Below, in pieces: positions 1 to 6,365 of a stretch of DNA of 11,914 nucleotides (its first letter is position 1; each line of letters opens with the position of its first letter). A program made the position numbers and the translations under genes. Under the pieces are notes generated by a model, which was not told the DNA's origin, searched no databases, and was given only the letters and a program-made list of their open reading frames with translations. Origin of the DNA: JBDTCS01 sp039923455 (GTDB lineage Bacteria; Bacteroidota; Ignavibacteria; Palsa-1295); the NCBI GenBank assembly GCA_039923455.1, contig JBDTCS010000112.1:1-11914 (forward strand), in the 5' to 3' direction.

Positions 1-1032
1 GATTACGTGGACACGAACAGCATTTATTTTCGCGATTCGGTCCTCGGAAATCGGGCGGTGAAATCATTTGTCAACGCAAACTTTATTTTGGCGCTGAATG
101 ATTTCTCTGTCGATCCACCGCTCACGGTTGGCTTCGATAGCTTGCGCCACTTGGGCCAGCGACTAAGCGGACTCGAGGAATTGCATCATATCGTTCTGCG
201 ACCAACTGCACTATTGCTTCGAGCCGATAGCACGGAGATCGACCGCATCACACTGCCGAACAAACTCACTCCAACGCAATTCATCGATCGATTGAAAGAG
301 ATCGTCGCTGGTCGCAACACACTCGGTAGTGCGATTGCTACCTTCTGGCAAGATACGCTCTCGATCGCTAATCGGATTACACTTGTGAATGCATTCGAAG
401 AACGCTCAATGTACGACAGCGTGATTCGGCATTTGGATGTCATTCGCTCACTCAAAGCCTATCCCGCTATGGCTCAGGAGGCTGGTTTGAAGTATGGCTA
501 CATGCGGTTGAAGGTCGAAGGGAAGGTTGTGCCGCTGATGCGAGAGCTTGAGAAGCTCGGTCACACCGGAGCCGATAGCATCACTCGCGTTACAGGCTTG
601 AGCGATATCATTCAATTCTTTGTTGCAAAAAAACGGATTGATAGCGCTGCGAAATATTATCAAAAGATATTTGATTTTACGGGCAAACGTGATCCGGATC
701 TGCTCAATGATTATGCCTGGCAGCTTAACACCTATTCGCACTTGCAGGATAGTGCACTTGCGTTGGTGAACGAAGCGATTCTGCAAAATTCGCAGGAGCC
801 GAATTATTACGATACGCGAGCGAAGATCCAGTTCTACCGCAATGAACGCAAGCTCGCTGTGGAAGATGAGAAGAAGGCTTATCAATTTGCTGCAACAGAA
901 GATAAGGAGTGGTTTCAGAAACAAGTGGATTATTATGTAGAACGTGTCAACGGCGATCCACCGGAAAAAACATTGACGCCAAAAACCACACCTGCTCCTG
1001 CTGTAAAAGAGCCGAAGAAGCGCCACAAATAA
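1..1032 (+). CDS. Thioredoxin-fold protein with C-terminal TPR-like region (5' end outside window)
   Basis: The frame is open to the left edge, so this is the 3' part of a gene; the GTG at 7 is probably internal. Counting from that GTG, residues 1-100 read like the second half of a thioredoxin_7/DUF255-type domain: a helix ending VNANF, a strand, then LRPTALLL with the expected cis-proline at Pro67, and a final helix near 88-100. In such proteins the CxxC active site lies just before the segment seen here, so it should sit upstream of the window. Residues 115-300 are helical, and 228-296 look like TPR repeats (LNDYAW, then AL..VNEAI, then YYDTRAKIQF). The tail 318-341 is rich in Pro, Lys and Thr. 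It ends 22 nt before the aldehyde dehydrogenase gene on the same strand, so the two may be co-transcribed. A periplasmic thiol-disulfide or scaffold role is inference. Confidence 0.75.
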   Translation, partial: DYVDTNSIYFRDSVLGNRAVKSFVNANFILALNDFSVDPPLTVGFDSLRHLGQRLSGLEELHHIVLRPTALLLRADSTEIDRITLPNKLTPTQFIDRLKEIVAGRNTLGSAIATFWQDTLSIANRITLVNAFEERSMYDSVIRHLDVIRSLKAYPAMAQEAGLKYGYMRLKVEGKVVPLMRELEKLGHTGADSITRVTGLSDIIQFFVAKKRIDSAAKYYQKIFDFTGKRDPDLLNDYAWQLNTYSHLQDSALALVNEAILQNSQEPNYYDTRAKIQFYRNERKLAVEDEKKAYQFAATEDKEWFQKQVDYYVERVNGDPPEKTLTPKTTPAPAVKEPKKRHK

Positions 1033-1054
1033 GTTTAACAACGAAGAACATACT

Positions 1055-2566
1055 ATGAGCGACACAGCAACATCATCGACCGATATTATCGCATCGCTGC
1101 TTCCACAAAAAGCAAAGCCGAAGAACGGACAGCTTTTTATTAATGGAGTTTTTCAGGATGCGAAAAGTGGCAAAACTTTCGAGACACGAAATCCTGCAAC
1201 AGGAGAAGTGCTTGCACTGATCGCAGAAGCTGGAAAAGAGGATGTCGATCTTGCCGTTCAGGCAGCCCGCAAGGCGTTCGAAGATGGAAGTCCGTGGCGC
1301 AAAATGTCGCCGCGTGATCGTTCGCGAGTGCTCGCAAAGATCGCTCAACTTATTTACGCAAATCAGGAAGAACTTGCTGAACTCGAAACGCTTGATACCG
1401 GCAAGCCTATCTCCGAATCCGCGCGCTTCGATATTCCGCTCGCAGCTGAGTGCTTTGAGTACTACGCAGGTTGGCCGACAAAGATCACCGGCGATACGAT
1501 CCCCGCATCGGCGGGTGGAGACTCACTCGTCTATACACTTCGTGAGCCGATTGGTGTTTGTGGGCAGATCATACCGTGGAATTTCCCATTACAAATGCTC
1601 GCTTGGAAACTTGCGCCAGCACTCGCATGTGGCAACACCGTCGTGATGAAACCCGCCGAACAGACACCGCTCACCGCGATTCGGCTTGCGGAGTTGACTG
1701 TCGAGGCAGGGCTTCCTCCCGGAGTTTTCAATCTCCTGACAGGATTCGGTCCCACAGCAGGTGCTGCACTCGTCGAACATTCGGGAGTCGACAAGATCGC
1801 ATTCACAGGAAGTGTTGAGGTTGGTAAAGAGATCATGCGTCTTGCGTCGAAAACATTGAAGCGCGTTTCGCTTGAGCTTGGTGGCAAGTCGCCGAATATT
1901 GTTTTTGCGGATGCAGATCTCGATACAGCAGCAAAGTATGCGCTCGGTGGAATATTTTTCAATCAAGGTGAGATGTGCACGGCGGGCTCTCGTATTTTTG
2001 TCGAAGCGAGTGGCTACGATGAATTTATGTCGGTGCTGAATGGCCGCGCACAGAAAATGACTGCCGGTGATCCGCTCAACCCGAAGACACGCCTTGGTGC
2101 ACTGATCAGCCAAGAGCATCTGACAAAAGTATTGGGCTACGTTGATATCGCTCGTAACGAAGGAGCGACCGTTAGCTCCGGTGGCGAACGCATTGGGACG
2201 AAGGGATACTTTATGAAGCCTACCGTCCTCGAAGGCGTTACTAACTCCATGCGAGTTGCACGAGAGGAAATTTTCGGACCTGTGGCTTCCGTCATTCGTT
2301 TCGAGAATCTTGAAGAGGGAATTCGTGAAGCGAATAATTCGGAGTTCGGACTCGCTGCTTCGATCTGGACACGCGATATCAAGAAAGCGCACAACGCAGC
2401 TCGTCGAGTCAAAGCCGGTACAGTCTGGATCAATACGATCTCCACAACGGATAACGGTGTACCGTTCGGCGGATTCAAATCCTCCGGCTTCGGTCGCGAA
2501 CTTGGCCGCGCTGCGATCGATCTTTACACAGAAACGAAGAGTGTGTGGGTTGATCTGAACGAGTAA
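1055..2566 (+). CDS. NAD(P)-dependent aldehyde dehydrogenase (ALDH superfamily)
   Basis: This 503-aa protein has the usual ALDH length and every signature. It has PWNFP with Asn176 (oxyanion hole), Lys199 in VVMKP (cofactor binding), and the GSVEVG turn at 252-257 of the Rossmann fold. Glu274 in LELGGKSP is the general base, Cys308 in NQGEMCTAG is the nucleophile, and EEIFGPV carries Glu405. The C-terminal PFGGFKSSGFGRELG segment (470-484) is also intact. The enzyme oxidises an aldehyde to the acid with NAD+ or NADP+ in the cytoplasm. The sequence looks like the retinal/betaine/phenylacetaldehyde dehydrogenase group, but the substrate cannot be read from it. The ATG at 1055 follows a purine-rich stretch (gaagaa) and gives a normal N-terminus. 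A 340-codon open frame on the opposite strand (1589-2611) is a shadow of this gene. Confidence 0.97.
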   Translation: MSDTATSSTDIIASLLPQKAKPKNGQLFINGVFQDAKSGKTFETRNPATGEVLALIAEAGKEDVDLAVQAARKAFEDGSPWRKMSPRDRSRVLAKIAQLIYANQEELAELETLDTGKPISESARFDIPLAAECFEYYAGWPTKITGDTIPASAGGDSLVYTLREPIGVCGQIIPWNFPLQMLAWKLAPALACGNTVVMKPAEQTPLTAIRLAELTVEAGLPPGVFNLLTGFGPTAGAALVEHSGVDKIAFTGSVEVGKEIMRLASKTLKRVSLELGGKSPNIVFADADLDTAAKYALGGIFFNQGEMCTAGSRIFVEASGYDEFMSVLNGRAQKMTAGDPLNPKTRLGALISQEHLTKVLGYVDIARNEGATVSSGGERIGTKGYFMKPTVLEGVTNSMRVAREEIFGPVASVIRFENLEEGIREANNSEFGLAASIWTRDIKKAHNAARRVKAGTVWINTISTTDNGVPFGGFKSSGFGRELGRAAIDLYTETKSVWVDLNE

Positions 2567-2612
2567 GAGTTCTCTATCGGCTCCTTCACGAAGAGATGAG
2601 GGAGCATGCAAA

Positions 2613-2668
2613 GCGAACTCAGCAGAGCGAACTCAGCGGAGCGAACTCAGCGGAGCGAACTCAGCGGA
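2613..2668. repeat. 14-bp tandem repeat, four copies
   Basis: Four head-to-tail copies of gcgaactcagcgga lie 46 nt after the aldehyde dehydrogenase stop. Copies 2-4 (2627-2640, 2641-2654, 2655-2668) are identical, and copy 1 (2613-2626) differs at one base (agcaga). A broken fifth copy starts at 2669 (gcggttc). The 14-bp period shifts reading frame with each copy and no gene covers it, so this is a noncoding minisatellite in a 3' flank. Confidence 0.95.
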
Positions 2669-2710
2669 GCGGTTCAAACTTCGAAGTATAGAGTGTTACA
2701 AATTCAAAAA

Positions 2711-2745
2711 AAATTGCCTCGCGTAAGATTGTGAGGTAACAATTT
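2711..2745. other. Imperfect hairpin in the spacer before the Rieske gene
   Basis: The arms aaattg+cctc (2711-2720) and gagg+caattt (2733-2736 and 2740-2745) can pair, with a 3-nt bulge (taa) and a 12-nt loop. No T-run follows on the plus strand. On the minus strand the stem is followed by a run of Ts, but no minus-strand gene ends here. It could be a weak terminator of the upstream transcript, a 5' UTR structure of the respiratory operon, or chance. Confidence 0.35.
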
Positions 2746-2748
2746 GCT

Positions 2749-2762
2749 CTGACGCGTGTCAG
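2749..2762. promoter_or_regulatory. Small palindrome, possible operator of the Rieske/cytochrome b operon
   Basis: ctgac-gcgt-gtcag is a perfect 5-bp inverted repeat with a 4-bp centre. It lies about 95 nt before the Rieske start, between the hairpin and the gene, where a dimeric regulator could bind. No promoter boxes with convincing spacing are seen beside it, and the arms match no regulator I recognise. Confidence 0.25.
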
Positions 2763-2855
2763 TATTAGTGTTCCCACTTCCTTTTGAAGGTTCGGCCTTG
2801 AAATGATCCGGCAGAATTGGGAAGCGCTACGAATGTTGAAAGAGCCCGAAGATAA

Positions 2856-3329
2856 ATGTTAGAACATATTCCGAAAAAAAGGAGGACTGTGCTGAAGGGG
2901 ATGCTCGCAACAAGCGTTGCAGCCTTCACCGCTCCGATGCTCTATGTGGTCGCAAAATACTTGACCTTTACCGGCGGCAGTGGCGATGCAAACGCTGTTG
3001 CGAAAATGTCCGCCGCGGATCTTACTCCGGATGCTCCCGCCAAATATGTCCAGATAAACGGCGAGCCAATCATTGTCGTACGTGAAGCAGATAATCAGAT
3101 TCGCGCTTTTACTGCAACATGTACGCACCTCGGTTGCACCGTTAGTTACAAGCCTGTGTTGCCGGGTAGCACTCCACCGATGGAAGGATTCTATTGCAAG
3201 TGTCACCATGGAAAATATGATGCTGCAGGCAAGAACATTAAAGGCACGCCACCGCCTCGCCCATTGACTGAGCTAAGCTTCACGCAGGATGGTGAAGATC
3301 TTGTCATTAGTCTTAAACCGAAGGTGTGA
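2856..3329 (+). CDS. petC: Rieske [2Fe-2S] subunit of a quinol-oxidising bc/b6f-type complex
   Basis: At 157 aa this is the small bacterial Rieske type. The N-terminus carries a twin-arginine motif (KRRTVLK, Arg9-Arg10) before a hydrophobic anchor at about 16-38, as expected for Tat export of the folded cluster protein with an uncleaved anchor. Box I is CTHLGC (89-94) and box II is CKCHHG (114-119). By family precedent Cys89, His91, Cys114 and His117 bind the cluster, and Cys94 and Cys116 form the disulfide. Box II has His118-Gly119 where high-potential ubiquinol Rieske proteins have Gly-Ser. Loss of that serine is known to lower the midpoint potential and is typical of menaquinol complexes. 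Gly-Thr-Pro-Pro-Pro-Arg (130-135) fits the conserved proline loop. The cytochrome b start overlaps or abuts its stop. The start is preceded by a weak gaag 4 nt away. qcrA is an equally valid symbol. Confidence 0.95.
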   Translation: MLEHIPKKRRTVLKGMLATSVAAFTAPMLYVVAKYLTFTGGSGDANAVAKMSAADLTPDAPAKYVQINGEPIIVVREADNQIRAFTATCTHLGCTVSYKPVLPGSTPPMEGFYCKCHHGKYDAAGKNIKGTPPPRPLTELSFTQDGEDLVISLKPKV

Positions 3330-3331
3330 CA

Positions 3332-4564
3332 ATGACGGAAGAATCAACACTCAAGCCAATGCCGAGCGCGAATCGTGAATCCGATCTTGCGCACGAGCAT
3401 CACCTCAAGCAGCAACTGCCGTACAGCCAGCGTCTCCTGCAACTGTTGCACATGAGCGAAGCCGAGCGCGCGCTCAAGAGAAAAGTTGTTCCGATCCACA
3501 AGCACTCGGCGTGGTATTATGCCGGCGGCTTAACGCTGGTGTTCTTCGCGGTTCAGCTCATCACCGGCATTCTGCTTTTGTTTTATTATCAGCCGAGCGC
3601 CGAGGGGGCGCACAAGAGCGTCGAGATGATCATGAAGGAAGTCCCGTTCGGATGGCTCATTCGTTCGGTGCATGCATGGAGCGCGAATGCGCTTGTGCTC
3701 TCGATGTTTATTCACATGTTCAGCACGTTTTTGATGAAGAGCTACCGAACTCCGCGCGAGATCCTCTGGATCACCGGAATTCTACTCTTCCTCATTATGC
3801 TCGGCTTCGGATTCACCGGATATCTGTTGCCGTGGGATCAAACTGCATACTTCGCAACCAAGGTTGGCACCGAAGTCCCGAAAGCTCTGCCATTCGTGGG
3901 TGATTTTATGGCTTCGCTTGTGCGCGGTTCGAAAGAAGTTACCGGATCAACTTTGACGCGGCTCTTTGCACTGCATGTTGGACTCTTGCCGTTACTCGCA
4001 ATTATTCTCGTTGGTGCCCACACGATGATGACTGCGCTCTTCGGAAGTTCGGTGCCGGTCGGGACACGCGTAAAGAAAGAAGTGAAGTTCATTCCGAACT
4101 ATGTGCTTGGCGAAGCGGTAGTTTGGTTGGTTGGATTCGGAGTATTGCTTACGGTTGCGATACTATATCCTTGGCAGCTTGGCACGGCCTATGATCTATC
4201 GAATCCTGTCGAGCCGCCTGCGGGAATTCATCCCGAGTGGTATTTCATGTTTCTCTTTCAGACGCTGCGCTATGTGCCCGAGTGGGTCGCTGTTGTAGGC
4301 TTCACACTCGTGCTGATATTCTGGACGTTCGTCCCGTGGCTCGATAAGCGATCGAAGCATCACAAGAAGAGCCCACTCTTCACCTGGATCGGAATCGTCG
4401 CGATAGCTTATATCGTTGGCTTAACGGTACTCGCGTATATGTCGGTCGCTGAGGAGCAGACCGCCGCGAGGGCAGAACAAAATGCTGCGACTTCTCCCGA
4501 AGGCCCAGGCATTCAACCGGCTCCCGGCCCTGCACCACAACCCGCACCTCCACATGCAAAATAG
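3332..4564 (+). CDS. petB: Cytochrome b, fused b6 plus subunit IV type
   Basis: This 410-aa diheme membrane subunit oxidises quinol at the Qo site and recycles electrons to the Qi side. Haem ligands are His114 and His128 in helix B (14 apart) and His215 and His230 in helix D (15 apart). The 15-residue spacing is the b6/Firmicutes pattern, not the mitochondrial one. The Qo motif PEWY is at 301-304, so the subunit IV half is fused. LLPWDQTAY (165-173) is the conserved cd-region. The protein has no cysteine at all. The position of the Cys that binds haem ci in b6 (FYC-LGG) is Tyr63 (WYY-AGG), so no covalent ci haem is expected. The tail from about 375 is Ala/Pro-rich. I chose ATG 3332 over the GTG at 3326 because gaagg (3320-3324) is well spaced from it. 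It sits 2 nt after the Rieske stop, so the two should be coupled. Confidence 0.95.
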   Translation: MTEESTLKPMPSANRESDLAHEHHLKQQLPYSQRLLQLLHMSEAERALKRKVVPIHKHSAWYYAGGLTLVFFAVQLITGILLLFYYQPSAEGAHKSVEMIMKEVPFGWLIRSVHAWSANALVLSMFIHMFSTFLMKSYRTPREILWITGILLFLIMLGFGFTGYLLPWDQTAYFATKVGTEVPKALPFVGDFMASLVRGSKEVTGSTLTRLFALHVGLLPLLAIILVGAHTMMTALFGSSVPVGTRVKKEVKFIPNYVLGEAVVWLVGFGVLLTVAILYPWQLGTAYDLSNPVEPPAGIHPEWYFMFLFQTLRYVPEWVAVVGFTLVLIFWTFVPWLDKRSKHHKKSPLFTWIGIVAIAYIVGLTVLAYMSVAEEQTAARAEQNAATSPEGPGIQPAPGPAPQPAPPHAK

Positions 4565-4823
4565 AATAGTAAAAAAGAGAAGTGGGCATCGCTCATCGAA
4601 AGTGTACGCAGCAGGCGTGATAGCTGTGGCGCAATTTATATTATTCACGATTGCGAGAGCAGCCGAGCGAGCAACGGATTCAACAAAAAACCTTGCACCG
4701 TTACCCCAAGATTCCCCTGACAACATGGTCGGCCTCGCGCTGATGCTCGCTGCGGTACTCTTCCTGATCCTGATGCTCGTCATCATCCGCTCAGCGGTGC
4801 GACCTAAGGAAGTGAAGCTGTAG
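4554..4823 (+). CDS. Small membrane protein of the Rieske/cytochrome b operon, unrecognised
   Basis: An 89-aa protein starts at an ATG inside the last codons of cytochrome b (11-nt overlap). Its N-terminus is basic (KKRSGHRSSK), followed by a hydrophobic stretch at about 17-36 ending ARA-AE, which could be a signal peptidase site or a first membrane helix. A polar, proline-containing loop (37-57) precedes a strong second helix (58-79) and a short basic tail (RPKEVKL). Topology by the positive-inside rule is N-in, loop outside, C-in. It has no Cys, so it cannot be a c-type cytochrome. The overlap and strand suggest a small subunit or assembly factor for the complex. I recognise no family. The start is uncertain: no good Shine-Dalgarno is seen, and an in-frame ATG exists further upstream at 4482, inside cytochrome b. 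Confidence 0.6.
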   Translation: MQNRIVKKRSGHRSSKVYAAGVIAVAQFILFTIARAAERATDSTKNLAPLPQDSPDNMVGLALMLAAVLFLILMLVIIRSAVRPKEVKL

Positions 4824-4946
4824 TAAGTGTGACTGCTGCAGAATGGGAGCCAGTATCTTGCCGGGTAAATTATCGCTATCTTCAAACTGGTGTATTGATA
4901 GACACGACACGAAGGAATTGAGTTTTTCGATTACAATCCATTCCCA

Positions 4947-5213
4947 ATGCTTGAAACAGTTCTGACAGACGCGGTTATCCACCTCAAACTGGAGAAGTTG
5001 GAGGATGGCGGATTTCTTGCAACAAGTTCGGACGTACCCGGCCTTATTGCTGAAGGACGTATCGTCCTATAAACTGTTGAAATTGCTCAGGACATTGCTC
5101 GAAAGATCGCCGTGTCGTGCATCTAGCACGGCGACTCGCTTCCTCCCGCACTATCTGGTCTCCTTCTCACGAGTCCAAAACAAGAATTACTCATTCCAAT
5201 TTCGCTTCCGTAA
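4947..5213 (+). pseudogene. hicB: HicB-family antitoxin, broken by two in-frame nonsense codons
   Basis: Read straight through, this frame gives an 88-residue HicB-like protein: an N-terminal MLETVLTDAVIHLKLEKLED strand-rich start, GFLATSSDVPGLIAEGR (the typical D-x-PG-x-x-AEG turn of the partial RNase-H fold), a helix (TVEIAQDIARKIA), HGDSLPPAL, and the usual C-terminal ELLIPISLP. Codon 42 is TAA (5070-5072) and codon 60 is TAG (5124-5126). The reading frame is otherwise kept to a natural TAA at 5211-5213. Both stops sit where HicB proteins usually have glutamate (E-TVE-A and SCIE-HGD), so each could arise from one G-to-T change (GAA to TAA, GAG to TAG). A functional antitoxin is not expected. 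hicA follows at once, giving the antitoxin-first gene order. Confidence 0.8.
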
Positions 5214-5218
5214 CTTGT

Positions 5219-5440
5219 GGGAAGGCTGTCGGGATTAAATACCGCGAGGTTGCGCGAAGGCTTCGACTTTTTGGCTTTGCTTTCGACCGACTTGCGGCCG
5301 GGAGTCATGAATTGTGGCGTCATGCTGACACTGGGAGAAAGGTTGTGCTTCCGCACCATAGTAAGGAAATGGCTGAGGGCACGCTCCGAGCGATTCTGCG
5401 GGAAGCAAACATTGAGGTGGAAGATTTTTTAAGGATGTAG
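5219..5440 (+). CDS. hicA: HicA-family mRNA interferase toxin, start region damaged and probably not expressed
   Basis: The 73 codons from 5219 read as a near-complete HicA double-stranded RNA-binding fold. They include GIKYREVARRLRLFGF (5-20), FDR, the catalytic GSH motif with His30, RKVVLPHH, and the C-terminal helix GTLRAILREANIEVEDFL. HicA cleaves mRNA during translation. No normal start exists in this frame near the homology: the codon before GKAVG is TGT. A GTG at 5217 lies one frame off (gtgggaagg). One extra G there would give a GTG start and a standard 74-aa toxin, so a 1-nt deletion in the G run is likely. The frame stays open upstream to a GTG at 5117, but those codons are hicB read out of frame. 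With hicB also broken, an inactive toxin is the expected state. Confidence 0.72.
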   Translation, partial: GKAVGIKYREVARRLRLFGFAFDRLAAGSHELWRHADTGRKVVLPHHSKEMAEGTLRAILREANIEVEDFLRM

Positions 5441-5494
5441 CTCCCACTTAGACACTTCCGCCGGCAAAAGACAATCTTTACTGTTCCAATAAAA

Positions 5495-5525
5495 AAAAGG
5501 AGTTCTGCATCGCAGAACTCCTTTT
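5495..5525. terminator. Bidirectional rho-independent terminator
   Basis: A perfect 14-bp stem (5495-5508 with 5512-5525, core ggagttctgc) closes on a 3-nt loop (atc). Its left side continues an 8-A run at 5491-5498, which gives a strong U-tract on the minus strand; the plus strand has only four Ts. It lies between convergent genes, 23 nt beyond the lipoprotein stop, so it mainly ends the minus-strand lipoprotein transcript and also shields it from the hicBA side. Confidence 0.92.
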
Positions 5526-5548
5526 CATATCACACAAAAACCTTGAAT

Positions 5549-6124
5549 TTACTTCTGCCCCGACTCCCAATCCTGATAGAGAGTTGCAAGTGGTCGGCGG
5601 ACTTCTTGTGGGGTGGATAGTGCCATTTTAAAGTAGAGTTCTTGTGCGTTGCTATCCCAGAAGATCACCGGCATTTTTTCTCCGGCATAGGAGCCGTTGC
5701 TGGCTTCGTATTGTCCGCTCGTGAAAAACCCTTCGGCGACCGTGTAATACATCAGCGGGCCAGAATCTTTGTAACGGAAAAATCCGATATCATAAACATC
5801 ATCAAACTCGAACGAGACTTCTCCCATCAATTTGCCATCTATCTTGTAGAGGCGCTTCTTAACGTTCTTCATCCCCTTGTTCTCGGTCTCGATTTTTCGG
5901 CCTTGGTAGTATTCGGTGATTAGGCTGTTGAAATCGTCCTTGGAAACATCGGCTGAGTCGCCGGGCTCGGAGGAAATATTAGTGAAGACCACAACTCCAC
6001 TTCCACTTTTGCCGTCAGGGTTAAGTTTGATACGCGTCTCCTTGTGTTCAGCCGTAAGGCAGCCTGTGAGTGCAGAGCCAAGAACGATTGCGAGACAAAT
6101 GGCAGCAAAGAATTTAAATGACAT
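5549..6124 (-). CDS. Putative lipoprotein of unknown function
   Basis: A 191-aa protein with a lipoprotein signal: a hydrophobic segment at 5-19 and a lipobox LTGC with Cys22 as the lipidated residue. There are no charged residues directly after it that would mark inner-membrane retention by the simple Asp+2 rule (Leu23). The mature part looks like a globular, mixed beta protein with no repeat or catalytic motif I recognise. It starts with RIKLNPDGKSGSG and later has several aromatic-rich strands (FEFDDVYDIGFFRY, LMYYTVAEGFF). It is a single gene ended by the strong hairpin at 5495-5525, and divergent from the FemAB-like gene across a 241-nt spacer. Export and lipidation are well supported. 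Function is unknown. Confidence 0.85.
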   Translation of the reverse strand: MSFKFFAAICLAIVLGSALTGCLTAEHKETRIKLNPDGKSGSGVVVFTNISSEPGDSADVSKDDFNSLITEYYQGRKIETENKGMKNVKKRLYKIDGKLMGEVSFEFDDVYDIGFFRYKDSGPLMYYTVAEGFFTSGQYEASNGSYAGEKMPVIFWDSNAQELYFKMALSTPQEVRRPLATLYQDWESGQK

Positions 6125-6257
6125 TATCCGTTATAAGTTACAAAACACTCAAGTGCTTGGCCCCAAAACCTACGAGTTTCGTTCGATAGGTCTCAGAAAC
6201 GACAGGCTCTAACGAATTGGGGTGAAATTTTCGTGCCCACAATTTGTTATCTACGCA

Positions 6258-6290
6258 CTAATCCGCGGGGCGGGTGGAGGATTAGAATCC
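6258..6290. promoter_or_regulatory. Inverted repeat in the divergent spacer, possible operator or 5' UTR hairpin
   Basis: ctaatcc (6258-6264) and ggattag (6279-6285) form a perfect 7-bp inverted repeat around a G-rich 14-nt loop. The right arm also pairs with aatcc (6286-6290), giving the overlapping palindrome ggatt-ag-aatcc. It lies between the divergent lipoprotein and FemAB-like genes, about 75 nt before the chosen FemAB start. If that gene instead began at the GTG at 6222, this would be coding. Confidence 0.3.
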
Positions 6291-6365
6291 ACTGAACAAC
6301 CCGCTCAAACGCTCCAGAATATCGGAGCAAGGCCCGAATACGCTACAACACCAGTTATTTTCACG

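Noticed and set aside
448..1065. 205-codon minus-strand frame opposite the thioredoxin/TPR gene, rich in hydrophobic residues
   Set aside because: It mirrors a plus-strand gene with clear thioredoxin-fold and TPR character, and the hydrophobicity follows from the opposite-strand codons.
1589..2611. 340-codon open frame on the minus strand opposite the aldehyde dehydrogenase
   Set aside because: The plus-strand enzyme has all family motifs; the minus frame is Cys/Arg/Ser-rich without family features, a typical antisense shadow.
2729..2745. Likeness of ttgtgaggtaacaattt to the lac operator
   Set aside because: The spacing is wrong by several bases, there is no LacI-type gene nearby, and AT-rich words of this kind arise by chance.
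4421..4885. 154-codon minus-strand frame across the cytochrome b end
   Set aside because: It overlaps cytochrome b and the small membrane gene, and its composition looks like a shadow.
5117..5218. Upstream extension of HicA from a GTG at 5117
   Set aside because: These codons are the hicB 3' part read in another frame; HicA homology starts only at about 5219.
6222..6365. GTG start giving a 48-residue N-terminal extension of the FemAB-like protein
   Set aside because: The extension lacks folded-protein character and contains a spacer inverted repeat; the ATG at 6366 gives a normal start. It cannot be fully excluded.
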